A stretch of DNA of 64,000 nt, taken from Candidatus Melainabacteria bacterium. GTDB lineage: Bacteria > Cyanobacteriota > Vampirovibrionia > Obscuribacterales > Obscuribacteraceae. The stretch lies in assembly GCA_016716405.1 (NCBI GenBank), contig JADJWK010000004.1:558001-622000 (forward strand). The letters are read 5' to 3'. The notes beneath the pieces are model-generated. The model made no database searches and had not been told where the DNA came from. It was given only the letters and a program-made list of their open reading frames with translations. The translations under genes were made by a program, and so were the position numbers. This document shows, piece after piece, positions 1 to 7,567 of the stretch. How positions within the stretch are numbered: position 1 is the first letter of the stretch; each line of letters begins with the position of its first letter.

Positions 1-47
1 TTTATTCCCGGTCCCGAGAACGTTTCTTCACTCAGGAGTCCCGAAAA

Positions 48-407
48 ATGAAGTGGGAAGGTCGCAGACAGTCAACCAACGTGGAGTTCGACTGTCTCGG
101 AATGACAATCAAGGACTTCGATGAAGGCGTCGCCTGTCACAACATGCTGAGAGATATTCGGGATTCCTATCTAACTACGCCAGGAAGCTCCGAAACGCAA
201 TTCGAAGCTATTCAACGGACGTTTATATCCGAGAATCCAGCGAATACCGGGGACCAGGATAACGCCATCAATCGGATGCTCTCAAATTTTTCCATTGTCG
301 AAGAGGAGACCCCCTCGCAGAGAATCGAGAAGTTCCGGGAGACAGTTAAACAGCAGATTGAAGATAACAAGCATCCCAGGCTTCCCAACTTTTTCCCCGA
401 AAAGTGA
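48..407 (+). CDS. Hypothetical protein with YpfJ-like first residues
   Basis: A 119-residue soluble protein with no signal peptide or membrane segment. An AGGAG ribosome site lies about nine bases before the ATG. The first dozen residues (MKWEGRRQSTNVE) resemble the N-terminus of YpfJ-type putative neutral zinc metallopeptidases. The rest does not: there is no membrane anchor and no HExxH motif, so the protein cannot be that enzyme. It may be a remnant in which a metallopeptidase start was joined to other sequence, or the likeness may be chance. It converges with the lysozyme-like gene on the other strand, 24 bases away. Function unknown. Confidence 0.5.
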   Translation: MKWEGRRQSTNVEFDCLGMTIKDFDEGVACHNMLRDIRDSYLTTPGSSETQFEAIQRTFISENPANTGDQDNAINRMLSNFSIVEEETPSQRIEKFRETVKQQIEDNKHPRLPNFFPEK

Positions 408-431
408 GTGACGCAGGAGATTGTCTTCAGG

Positions 432-1605
432 TCAAGCTGTGGTAGCTATGGTGTTGTGTATGTTCTCGGCGTTGGCCATACGCTGTCCGCGTGTGGTGCC
501 GTCACTGCGCTCATAGTATCTGTCGAAGGCTGCAGCCACTTCGGCAGGCGTCTGGGCTCTCTGGATCTTGGCCCAGGCTCCGCTCTCGGAAGTCTGCAAC
601 TCGTGCATCATGAAATCTACCTGAAGCTTCCAGTCGGTAACGGGTTTGCCCTGAGCTTCGGCATAATTTTTCCAGAGCTGTCCTTCTCGGTCCCAGCCAC
701 TGGATCAAGCCGACGGCGCCTTCTTTACCGTTGTAGGCTGCCGTATTGAAGCTGGACTCGGTCTGCATGTTCCCGAGAATCCCCGAGGCCTGAGCGGGAG
801 TGAGACCGTGATGCTCGGTCATGTAATCATAGATCTGCTTCACCTGAACGATCTGTCCGTCACCCAGGGGCTTTCCTTGCCCGTCATAACTACCGGTGTT
901 CATGACTCCATCGCCTGAAGAGCCATTACCTCTGAAATATCCCTGACCATCGAAACCACCATTGTTAGCGTAGCCACTGGTACCCGAGCCGCCGCGCCCA
1001 CCACCGGGGCTGACGCCCCGATTGACGAAACCGTTCTCGGGAGGAGGCGTCACCGGTGCGCTCTGCGCTGCCGGGAAGGGGACGAAATCAGGAATGTTCG
1101 GTCTGGCATTGGCAAGGTCCTGCATCCAGGCAGGCACCGATTCTCCGGGATGCGCCTTTTGAAAGTGACGAATAAGCTCCTCGGCGAATTTCTTCTGGCC
1201 TTCGGTCCTCGCCTCGATCGCCTGGGAGAGGCTCTTGTGCTCAGCCTCGGCGGCGGTCTGCATCTGGATATTGATACTGCCGTCAGGGCTCGGAGTCGCC
1301 TTGGGATTGGCTTCGAGCTGTCCGTCAGTATTCAGGAAGAAGTCCGGCTCTCGCCCGGCCTCGGCATTCTCGGAGGCTGTGCTGAATCGAATCGGAGCGC
1401 CCGAATCGATTGCCTGCATAACCGGTGCCGGTAACTCCGACGGGGCGTCCGACCCACCCGCCGACGATGAGACTGCATCCAGTCGACTGGGAGCCGCAAA
1501 CGGATGATTTTCGCCTTGCCAGAGAGCTGGAGGCGGCTCTGAATTGTCAGAGAAACTGAAATTCTCGAATCCGGTCATGGGGCAAAACACACAATGTTTG
1601 AGCAA
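432..1605 (-). CDS. Phage-tail-lysozyme-like protein, broken by a frameshift
   Basis: The N-terminal two thirds is low in complexity, with Pro/Ala-rich and Gly/Asn/Ser-rich stretches typical of a linker. The C-terminal third is a phage tail lysozyme domain: HHGLTPAQASGILGNMQTES, then GLIQWLGPRR. The open frame drifts into non-homologous residues and stops at 511. Removing one base from the run of five T at 667-671 restores a frame reading ENYAEAQGKPVTDWKLQ and then DFMMHEL, down to a stop at 432-434. That gives about 390 residues with a complete domain. The run suggests a homopolymer sequencing error or a young mutation. The product would cleave peptidoglycan. The extreme start is a TTG at 1605; the ATG at 1578 is the likelier start. 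Confidence 0.75.
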
Positions 1606-1629
1606 GCAGTAATAGGATCCTAGGTTCCG

Positions 1630-1660
1630 TTGACATCCCTGTCAATACGTATATACGTAT
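1630..1660. promoter_or_regulatory. Two adjacent dyads between divergent genes
   Basis: Two dyads abut. At 1630-1645 TTGACA and TGTCAA are separated by four bases. At 1645-1660 there is a perfect 16-bp palindrome, ATACGTATATACGTAT. The TTGACA at 1630-1635 could also serve as a -35 element for the rightward gene, with TATACG at 1652-1657 as a poor -10 lying inside the palindrome. This arrangement would suit an operator controlling the lysozyme-like gene (leftward), the epimerase-like gene (rightward) or both. The regulator is unknown. Confidence 0.45.
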
Positions 1661-1731
1661 AAACCGCATGCCCTTCCGGCATTTTTAATCCAGTCCGAAC
1701 GCGAATGATCGAAAGCGCAAGAGAGAACCCC

Positions 1732-1745
1732 GGAGGCGGCGAGAA
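1732..1745 (+). repeat. 14-bp copy of the ssrA 3' end (possible att site)
   Basis: The sequence GGAGGCGGCGAGAA is identical to 6147-6160, which encodes the acceptor/T-arm end of the tmRNA. Identity stops at both ends of this block. The 3' ends of tRNA and tmRNA genes are common integration sites, so the pair could be attachment sites bounding about 4.4 kb. No integrase gene lies between them, so this stays tentative. Confidence 0.35.
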
Positions 1746-1793
1746 CTTGGTATCATCTATCTCTCAGTGAATAGAATGAACCGGTAGATCGAA

Positions 1794-2813
1794 ATGCGTT
1801 TATTGATAATCGGCGGAACTGTTTTTCTCGGGCGCCATCTCGTTTCACTGGCACAGGCTGCTGGTCATCAAGTCACCACGCTCAACCGGGGCAGCGTTTA
1901 TCTGGAAGAACAAGCAAACGTAGAGAGACTAATAGCAGACCGCAACGGAGATTTGAGCGGGCTTTCAGGTCGAACATTCGATGCCGTAATTGACACCTGC
2001 GCATATCAGCCGGAAACCGTCTATCGCTCACTTAGCGCTCTGGCTGGCGCGATTGGCAATTATGTTTTCATCTCAACGATTTCGACTTATGGCGACTTTT
2101 CTGAGATCGGGCTCTGCGAGGAAAGTCCAATCAAATACACACTGCCTCCCGAGCAAGGAGACTACGGCAGTCTCAAAGCTGACTGCGAAAAGGTAGTGAC
2201 GCAACTGATGCCGCATTCCCTCATAATCAGACCGGGACTTATCGTAGGGCCTTACGATCCGACCGATCGTTTTACATATTGGCCGGCACGTTTCGCACGC
2301 GGAGGAAAGATAGCCGTTCCCGAGCGCATGGAGCGCCCGCTGCAGTTTATCGATGTGCGCGATTTAGCAGCGTTCATCTTAGCTCGAACAGAAGCGCAGG
2401 CGCACGGCATCTACATTGCCACTGGTCCCATGGATCGATTCACCATGGGAGATCTCATAGACGCGTGCCAACGGGCAACGCGCGTGGAATCGGAAATCGT
2501 ACGCGTCGAGGATGCCGTCTTATTGAAAGAAGGCGTACAACACTGGACAGAGCTGCCTTTATGGATCCCCGATACAATGAAAAATTTCGCCGGGGTAATG
2601 AGACTGGATCGTAGAAAAGCTGTCGCTGACGGTCTGACATGCAGGCGAGTCGAAACTACGATCGCCGATACGTTGGCGTGGGATAAAACGAGAGATCCTG
2701 CACTTCCAAGACAAGCCGGGCTGTCGCCCGAACGAGAAGCAGTGTTGCTGCGTCAGCCGAAACTGAAACAGCGCATAGGCAGAGGCCCACTTCCTGGAGC
2801 GGGGCTGCGTTGA
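1794..2813 (+). CDS. NAD-dependent epimerase/dehydratase family protein
   Basis: A 339-residue extended short-chain dehydrogenase. The Rossmann nucleotide-binding motif is at the very N-terminus (LLIIGGTVFLGRHL, residues 3-16), and VISTIST-like and YGSLKAD segments occupy the usual Ser/Thr and YxxxK catalytic region near residues 93-130. Sequence such as RPGLIVGPYDPTDRF and FIDVRDLAAF is typical of isoflavone-reductase-like and sugar-nucleotide epimerases. The substrate cannot be told from sequence. The protein is soluble with no signal peptide. It stands alone in an accessory region, divergent from the lysozyme-like gene and convergent with the dioxygenase. Confidence 0.85.
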   Translation: MRLLIIGGTVFLGRHLVSLAQAAGHQVTTLNRGSVYLEEQANVERLIADRNGDLSGLSGRTFDAVIDTCAYQPETVYRSLSALAGAIGNYVFISTISTYGDFSEIGLCEESPIKYTLPPEQGDYGSLKADCEKVVTQLMPHSLIIRPGLIVGPYDPTDRFTYWPARFARGGKIAVPERMERPLQFIDVRDLAAFILARTEAQAHGIYIATGPMDRFTMGDLIDACQRATRVESEIVRVEDAVLLKEGVQHWTELPLWIPDTMKNFAGVMRLDRRKAVADGLTCRRVETTIADTLAWDKTRDPALPRQAGLSPEREAVLLRQPKLKQRIGRGPLPGAGLR

Positions 2814-2968
2814 ACCTAGACTTGTTGGCGCTCCGGGAAGAATGTGGAAACACCTCCCGGTCGGCGCAGAAAACGAGGGCAGCAAGCACCACCTTCGGTG
2901 CTTCTCAACCAGGTTCTTCAGGAGGTGATTAATTGCCATGACAAGCTCACCAGAATCAAGTCCCATGT

Positions 2969-3670
2969 CTATGCCTCCGCCCATTCCATTCCCGAAGGAA
3001 GACTTGTACCCGCATACTCCAAATGCAACACTCTTCTATGATCTGGAGACTCGGCTTTCGAGGAGCTGTGAAGGATTAGGGGTCGCATTGCAATTATGTC
3101 ACCACGTTCTGCTGGGCAAACAACTGGCGCATGATTGTCGCGCAAACGCCCGAGCTGATCAGGTTCGAGAATTCCTGCAAGATGCGAACCAGGAATAAAC
3201 TTAATAGGACCATTTGCTTCGGAGCAAGCATCAAGATGTATCCGCAGCGAAACCATTTGTTCCAAGATCGAGGCTGGCGGCTGAACGTGCAATATTCCAT
3301 CTTTTGTTGACCAGGGTCCATAACCTTCCGAATAAGCTTTGTTTTGAACCGGGATACTCACGTCTTGATGCCAGGTCACATACCAATTCGACGCGGGCGT
3401 CTTGTCAAAAAGAATTGCCCTTACCGGCAACGGTGTAACGCCAAGGATCTCCTGAGCAATCGTGAATGCAACACTTGAATTGGCGAAAGTCCTGAGTGAT
3501 GAACAACGCATGAGCAGGTTTCGCAGACCAGGCGCTGTTTTCTCAATGCGCGCCGCTTCAACGCTCTCCGACAGTTGCTCAATTTGCGGGGTCGGCACAG
3601 CAGCCTTGAAAACCGCGAAGCCGTCTCTCTCAAAGTCAGTAATCGTTTGTATAAGCTCCTGCATAACCAT
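2969..3670 (-). CDS. Phytanoyl-CoA dioxygenase (PhyH) family protein
   Basis: A 233-residue protein of the Fe(II)/2-oxoglutarate-dependent oxygenase fold. WHQDVSIPV (about residues 100-108) carries the HxD iron ligands, a distal His is found in LILHSS (near 200), and the following RRVLHLEY supplies the usual 2-oxoglutarate-binding Arg. FERDGFAVFK near the start is typical of the family. Members hydroxylate varied small molecules, and the substrate is unknown. The first copy of the 64-bp direct repeat lies 58 bases upstream of its start codon, in the likely promoter region. Confidence 0.85.
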   Translation of the reverse strand: MVMQELIQTITDFERDGFAVFKAAVPTPQIEQLSESVEAARIEKTAPGLRNLLMRCSSLRTFANSSVAFTIAQEILGVTPLPVRAILFDKTPASNWYVTWHQDVSIPVQNKAYSEGYGPWSTKDGILHVQPPASILEQMVSLRIHLDACSEANGPIKFIPGSHLAGILEPDQLGRLRDNHAPVVCPAERGDIIAMRPLILHSSSKAESPDHRRVLHLEYAGTSLPSGMEWAEA

Positions 3671-3727
3671 CAGATCCTATCATTCTGCGACGAACAACAT
3701 TGGAACAGCGGACAAGAAAGGGCCATT

Positions 3728-3791
3728 CCGAGCATAGCGAGCAGAACCAATGGTGGCACACCATTCGGTAAGATATCGTGATCTGAGTCAA
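3728..3791 (+). repeat. 64-bp direct repeat, copy 1
   Basis: Matches 5448-5511 at 59 of 64 positions, with 48 consecutive identical bases (3736-3783 and 5456-5503). Inside is a small hairpin, AATGGTG-GCA-CACCATT (3749-3765). The two copies bracket the HTH/PIN/IF-2N cassette. The canonical integron attC end boxes are absent, and no transposase is present. Confidence 0.85.
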
Positions 3792-4029
3792 GCCCACAGG
3801 ACAAAACAAATATCAATCGTTCGGCGTCCAAGCCTTCGATTGTAGTGCTACAAGGTCGCCGGCCGTCAGTTGCTCAAGCATCTCTAGTGCTTGCTCTGGA
3901 GGGGCTACAAAATGGGCCACAGATTTTGAGGGAATTTTGGGGTAGTCTGCACACGCTCGTTTCACTTATTGCACATATTGCATATATTACAGATACATGC
4001 TAAGCTAACTTAAGCAACGGAGGTGCGGC
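3792..4029 (+). promoter_or_regulatory. Leader of the toxin-antitoxin cassette
   Basis: No gene is visible between the PhyH start and 4030. The last 70 bases are AT-rich with a tandem TTGCACATA/TTGCATATA pair (about 3967-3986), a split GCAT...ATGC dyad, and a GGAGGTG ribosome site just before the antitoxin ATG. Antitoxins of this kind usually repress their own promoter, so the repeats are plausible operator sites. Confidence 0.35.
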
Positions 4030-4479
4030 ATGGCAACAGTTCTTGACAGACCCCTTATTCCAACTGAACCAGAGGTAGCCCAAGCAAAGCGCTCTTTCAA
4101 ACTGTTGAGCGAGGATAACTCTAGCTCGCATTTTATTATGGGAAGCGAAACAGGTGTCAAAGTCCCGATTTCCGAATCGGTATTCAACCTATTCGTCACC
4201 GTCCTTGAAGAACTTTCAAAAGGAAACGCAATCCAACTTGTTCCAATCAATGCAGAAGTGACCACGATAGAGGCCGCGGAAATCGTTGGCGTCTCCCGGC
4301 CATTTCTCGTCAAGCTGCTCAACGAGGGCAAGATCCCATACCGGATGGTCGGGCGCCATCGTCGAATCCTTTTTAAAGACTTGATGGAGTATTACGAGAA
4401 GAGCAAGAAAAGCCAATTGAAGGCCATAGCAGAAATGACAGCTGAAGATGATGCCGCTGGTTTGACGTTCCGGGAGTAA
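4030..4479 (+). CDS. Excisionase-type HTH antitoxin
   Basis: A 149-residue protein. Residues about 77-125 form a MerR/excisionase-type helix-turn-helix (TTIEAAEIVGVSRPFLVKLL, then IPYRMVGRHRRI), which binds DNA. The N-terminal part (about residues 1-70) has no recognisable motif, and the charged tail could wrap a toxin partner. A GGAGGTG ribosome site precedes the ATG. The stop is five bases before the GTG start of the PIN-domain gene, so the two are co-translated. The role as antitoxin and autorepressor is inferred from this pairing. Confidence 0.8.
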   Translation: MATVLDRPLIPTEPEVAQAKRSFKLLSEDNSSSHFIMGSETGVKVPISESVFNLFVTVLEELSKGNAIQLVPINAEVTTIEAAEIVGVSRPFLVKLLNEGKIPYRMVGRHRRILFKDLMEYYEKSKKSQLKAIAEMTAEDDAAGLTFRE

Positions 4480-4483
4480 AAAT

Positions 4484-5110
4484 GTGGACCGTCCCACTAA
4501 CTACACCGCCCTACTGGATTCATCAGTGCTGTTTCCTGCCTTCATAAGCAGCCTGCTACTCTGGCTCGCCTCCGCTAGATTGTTCAGAGTTCGCTGGACT
4601 GATCAGATTCATGAAGAGTGGATAGCAAATAGGTTGGACCGCTATCCAGATTTGAACCGAGCACAGCTTGAGCGGCGCCGCAAGCGAATGGACGCAGAAT
4701 TTCCTGACAGCCTGGTGACTGACTATGAGGGATTGATCACCGGTTTATCCTTACCTGATTTAAATGACCGGCATGTTCTTGCAGCAGCGATCAAATGCCG
4801 AGCGCATGTGATCGTCACCGAGAATTTGCGCCACTTCCCCGAGTCATCGTTGGCGCAATACTCAATTCTCGCGCAGCATCCCGATGACTTCATCCTCGAT
4901 CAAATAGATCTACATTCCGACAGTGCCCGCCTTGTTTCAACGGCGATTGCACAGCACAAGCTCAGCTTGACGGAATCCCGACCGACCTGGACTAACTATC
5001 TCGCGTTCATGGCAAAAGAAACTGTATTGCCCAAAACTCATCAAGCGGTGACAACCAGAGAGTTCAAAACGCTCATATCTACTGCACTTCAAAAACTCAA
5101 CGGCAGGTAG
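4484..5110 (+). CDS. PIN-domain ribonuclease, probable toxin
   Basis: A 208-residue protein with a GTG start. The PIN-domain acidic residues are visible: Asp in ALLDSSVLFP (about residue 10), Glu in QIHEEWI (about 43), Asp in LNDRHVLAAAIKC (near 96), and IVTENLRHFP at the fourth site, where Asn is allowed. VapC-like toxins of this fold use Mg2+ to cut RNA, often tRNA. About 75 residues follow the PIN core, making it longer than a typical VapC. It sits directly behind the HTH antitoxin and before a small IF-2N protein. The RNA target is unknown. Confidence 0.8.
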   Translation: MDRPTNYTALLDSSVLFPAFISSLLLWLASARLFRVRWTDQIHEEWIANRLDRYPDLNRAQLERRRKRMDAEFPDSLVTDYEGLITGLSLPDLNDRHVLAAAIKCRAHVIVTENLRHFPESSLAQYSILAQHPDDFILDQIDLHSDSARLVSTAIAQHKLSLTESRPTWTNYLAFMAKETVLPKTHQAVTTREFKTLISTALQKLNGR

Positions 5111-5122
5111 GAGAAAAGAAAT

Positions 5123-5436
5123 ATGCCGCCACGGAAGAAAGTAAGAATTGCCAATCCGCTAACAGCCAAAGAATTGGCTGCTCTCCTTGAGGTGAGCGTA
5201 ACAGTGGTCATCAAGTCTCTCTTTATGAAAGGCATCATGCGCACGGTTCATCAAATTGTAGAGCTGGAAACGGCTCGCGCACTTGCGGTAGACATGGCTA
5301 TCAACTAACTGACGACGACGATCCGCCCGGTGGACAAACCGCTGGAGTTCCAAAGAAACCGATCATTCCCCAAGGCGGACACGAAGTCGCACTGCCTAAG
5401 CCAGAACCGGAGCCCGATTCGGACGAAGAGACTTGA
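5123..5436 (+). CDS. Stand-alone IF-2 N-terminal-domain protein (frameshifted)
   Basis: The first 55 residues match the small helical domain found at the N-terminus of translation initiation factor IF-2 (LTAKELAALLEVSVTVVIKS, then TVHQIVELETARALAVDM). The open frame stops at 5308. A single extra base in ATGGCT (about 5294-5299) restores the expected GYQLTDDDD, a Pro/Gly-rich linker and an acidic tail (PEPEPDSDEET), ending at 5434-5436 with about 104 residues. The restored frame completes the domain, so the break is a one-base deletion or a sequencing error. There is no GTPase domain. Ending just before repeat copy 2 and 12 bases behind the PIN gene, it looks like a third member of the toxin cassette. 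Its function is unknown. Confidence 0.6.
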
Positions 5437-5447
5437 ACGGTAACGAA

Positions 5448-5511
5448 CCGAGTGCAGCGAGCAGAACCAATGGTGGCACACCATTCGGTAAGATATCGTG
5501 ATCAAAGTCAA
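5448..5511 (+). repeat. 64-bp direct repeat, copy 2
   Basis: Second copy of the 3728-3791 repeat, starting 11 bases after the restored stop of the IF-2N gene. It is followed at once by a small AAAGTC-aatc-GACTTT hairpin (about 5504-5519). Confidence 0.85.
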
Positions 5512-5527
5512 TCGACTTTGGCAATGA

Positions 5528-5815
5528 TCACAGTTCATCCATTCGGAACTCTCCGAAGCCTTCACCCAGATTCTGCCGGATGTGATCTACCACGGCTTTA
5601 AAGACTGCGCGATTCCCATTGTGGCAGAGATAGATACCATCAGGATCAAGTTTGGCCCATAGGGCTGGCCAACCGGTGCGCTTCTCTTCTGGTTCACGGA
5701 AGTTGAAAAACTCACGCGAAGCATCATAGTCAGAGTAAAAAGGCGCTGAACAGAGCACCTGTTCAATACGGTCGCCATCTCGATTTGCAAGACTAATCTT
5801 GAATTCGAATCCCAT
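5528..5815 (-). CDS. Small hypothetical protein
   Basis: A 95-residue, acidic, soluble protein with aromatic-rich segments (REFFNFREPEEKRTGWPALW and LDPDGIYLCHNGNRAVFKA). It has no signal peptide, membrane helix or recognised motif. It has coherent protein-like composition and no competing frame. It lies between repeat copy 2 and ssrA, in the accessory region. I do not recognise the family. Confidence 0.5.
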   Translation of the reverse strand: MGFEFKISLANRDGDRIEQVLCSAPFYSDYDASREFFNFREPEEKRTGWPALWAKLDPDGIYLCHNGNRAVFKAVVDHIRQNLGEGFGEFRMDEL

Positions 5816-6142
5816 TTCCGATCATCATGAGTGTATAGTCAACTATTCTAACAGCCAGTGTGGATACTCCACTTTTAAGGCGTTCGACAGCCATTTCAAA
5901 TAATTCAGTAGCGCTTTCTGAATAGCTCGTCATTCGTTTACCACCAATCGCTCGTCGAGCTATTTTCTGAGAAACTAAAACAAGGCAGTTGCCCCCAAAA
6001 AACCTTTCTAAAACCGGGTGACTTCAGTTCCCAAAAATAAATCGACGGGCCACAAAAGGGGCCACACCTGCGCACTTCTCCCTTATTGAGAATGCTCGAA
6101 AGCGTTAGCCAATGCTCGTTTGAGCCCTGTTTAAAGAGTAAA
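5816..6142. other. Gene-free stretch downstream of ssrA
   Basis: AT-richer than the rest of the window. I find no open frame with a ribosome site, no long hairpin and no further copy of either repeat. It is the segment directly abutting the tmRNA 3' end, where integrated elements usually begin. Confidence 0.4.
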
Positions 6143-6533
6143 TGGTGGAGGCGGCGAGAATCGCACTCGCGTCCAAAGAAGGAGGGAAGAAAGCATCTAC
6201 AAGCTTAGTTCGGTATTTCGCCAGTTGTCTTGCGACCCGCTGGTGCTGGTCCGAACGACCGCCCGGGTTCGCGATTATGTCTTAGGCCGCGCTATCAATC
6301 GCTAATTTAGCGCGGGGGCAACTACCGTGGTTTACCCGATCCGGAGCGGGTAGCCAAGCTCCGGGCGAGTCCCTAGCCTAAAAGTAGTTAGGCAACCGCA
6401 CGGAGAGTGCGGCCAGGGAATGCAACGACATTGTCATTGGCACTTGTTTGTTTTTGCTTGTTTTTTAACGCGGGAACAGCACCCTCGGCCTGCAGCTCGC
6501 GACCCAACAACCCTGTCGAATCTAAACGCCCCC
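6143..6533 (-). ncRNA. ssrA: Transfer-messenger RNA (tmRNA)
   Basis: On the minus strand the 5' end reads GGGGGCGTTTAGATTCGACA and the 3' end CTCGCCGCCTCCACCA, with the CCA encoded. The first seven bases pair with CGCCTCC to form the acceptor stem, with one G-U pair. The tag frame, near 6375-6440, reads ANDNVVAFPGRTLRAVA followed by TAA, with GCC as likely resume codon; the hydrophobic AVA end fits a ClpXP degron. Pseudoknot-like GC-rich segments follow the tag. tmRNA with SmpB rescues ribosomes stalled on broken messages. Length is about 391 bases, in the normal one-piece range. Confidence 0.97.
6147..6160 (+). repeat. ssrA 3'-end block repeated at 1732-1745
   Basis: The second half of the 14-bp pair described at 1732. 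It lies inside the tmRNA acceptor/T-arm coding sequence, where integrases of tmRNA-targeting elements commonly recombine. Confidence 0.35.
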
Positions 6534-6612
6534 ATGAACATCTGACAAGATGAAAGATCGGGAAGCCCTGAGCTCTTTTGCTATTCGGTTTTCAGTGTGC
6601 GTTCAACTTTCG

Positions 6613-6618
6613 ATTATA
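6613..6618 (-). promoter_or_regulatory. Possible -10 element of ssrA
   Basis: A perfect TATAAT on the minus strand, just after the prmA stop and about 80 bases upstream of the mature tmRNA 5' end. No good -35 is seen at 16-18 bases. It would give a precursor with a 5' leader. Confidence 0.4.
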
Positions 6619-6645
6619 ACAGAGTCCTGGATTTCGACCACAGCC

Positions 6646-7533
6646 TCAATGCTGAAGCACCGAGCCGACCCAGATGCCCATGGACTCGGTATGCTCGATG
6701 GTTAGAGGGTAGTGCGACACGGCGCTTTCGAGCCTGGCGAACTTCTCTTTGAGAACACCGGCACAAATCACCTTGCCCCGGGGCTTGAGAAGCTTCACAT
6801 AGTCCGGCAGGAGAGCCACGATGTCCTCGCAGGTGAGATTGGAGAGGATGAGATCGAACTTCTCGCCCTCCACCGTCTCGAGAGAGCCCAGACGCATATC
6901 GACCTCGCCTTCCAGCTCATTGAGCACGAGATTCTCTCGGGCGGCTTCGATGGCGACCGGGTCGGTATCCACGGCAGCGACCCTGGTATTGGGGTTGAGA
7001 AGCACACAGGCCATAGCCAGAATTCCCGAGCCTGTGCCCACGTCGAGGACATCGCCTGCAGGCGGATAAGACTCGAGAGCCCGCAAGCAGAACTGGGTGG
7101 TGACATGGAGCCCGGTTCCGAAGGCCATTCCCGGCTCGATTACAATGACCCTGCGCTTCTCGACGAAGCCGGGGCTGAGGGAGTCCTTGCGCCAGGAGGG
7201 GCAGATGACCAGCTGGGTGCCCACCCGGAAGGGCTCGAAACCCTCTTTCCACTTGAGCAACCAGTCTTCAGAGGGGACCTGCCGCACCCGCAGGGTACTG
7301 AGGCTGGGAGAGAGCCCGTACTCTTCGAGACCCGCCACCACCTTGCGCATGGCGTCCTCGGTGAGCTCCTCTTTCTTGTAGGAGGCGTGAAGAAGGACCT
7401 GACCGTCCCTGGCGGGCTTTACCTCGCAGCCGAGCGCTCCGCACTGCATCACCAGCCAGGATGCCATGTCCTCGTCCTCGGCGCGAACCTCGAACTCGAC
7501 GGCGGCCCAATCCTGTTTTGTAGCCTGGGACAT
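6646..7533 (-). CDS. prmA: Ribosomal protein L11 methyltransferase
   Basis: A 295-residue protein from the ATG at 7533, which follows an AGGAGGGG ribosome site; the longer frame upstream is not needed. The N-terminal domain recognises L11. The C-terminal class I SAM-dependent methyltransferase has VIEPGMAFGTGLHVTT, then DVLDVGTGSGILAMA (SAM motif I), VDTDPVAIEAARENL and the active-site-loop sequence LILSNLTCEDIVALLP. PrmA trimethylates amino groups of ribosomal protein L11. The gene stands alone, transcribed towards ssrA. Confidence 0.95.
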   Translation of the reverse strand: MSQATKQDWAAVEFEVRAEDEDMASWLVMQCGALGCEVKPARDGQVLLHASYKKEELTEDAMRKVVAGLEEYGLSPSLSTLRVRQVPSEDWLLKWKEGFEPFRVGTQLVICPSWRKDSLSPGFVEKRRVIVIEPGMAFGTGLHVTTQFCLRALESYPPAGDVLDVGTGSGILAMACVLLNPNTRVAAVDTDPVAIEAARENLVLNELEGEVDMRLGSLETVEGEKFDLILSNLTCEDIVALLPDYVKLLKPRGKVICAGVLKEKFARLESAVSHYPLTIEHTESMGIWVGSVLQH

Positions 7534-7561
7534 AACCCCTCCTCGCATATAAAGAGGATAT

Positions 7562-7567
7562 ATTATA
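7562..7567 (-). promoter_or_regulatory. Likely -10 element of prmA
   Basis: TATAAT on the minus strand gives a leader of about 25 bases to the prmA ATG. Sixteen bases upstream is a weak -35 (TTCTAT). Confidence 0.45.

Noticed and set aside
2938..3198. Rightward open frame with a perfect AGGAGGTGAT ribosome site
   Set aside because: Most of it is antisense to the end of the clear PhyH gene, and its product has no protein-like pattern. The ribosome-like sequence is probably chance.
3728..5511. Integron attC sites
   Set aside because: The repeats lack the inverse-core and core boxes and there is no integrase.
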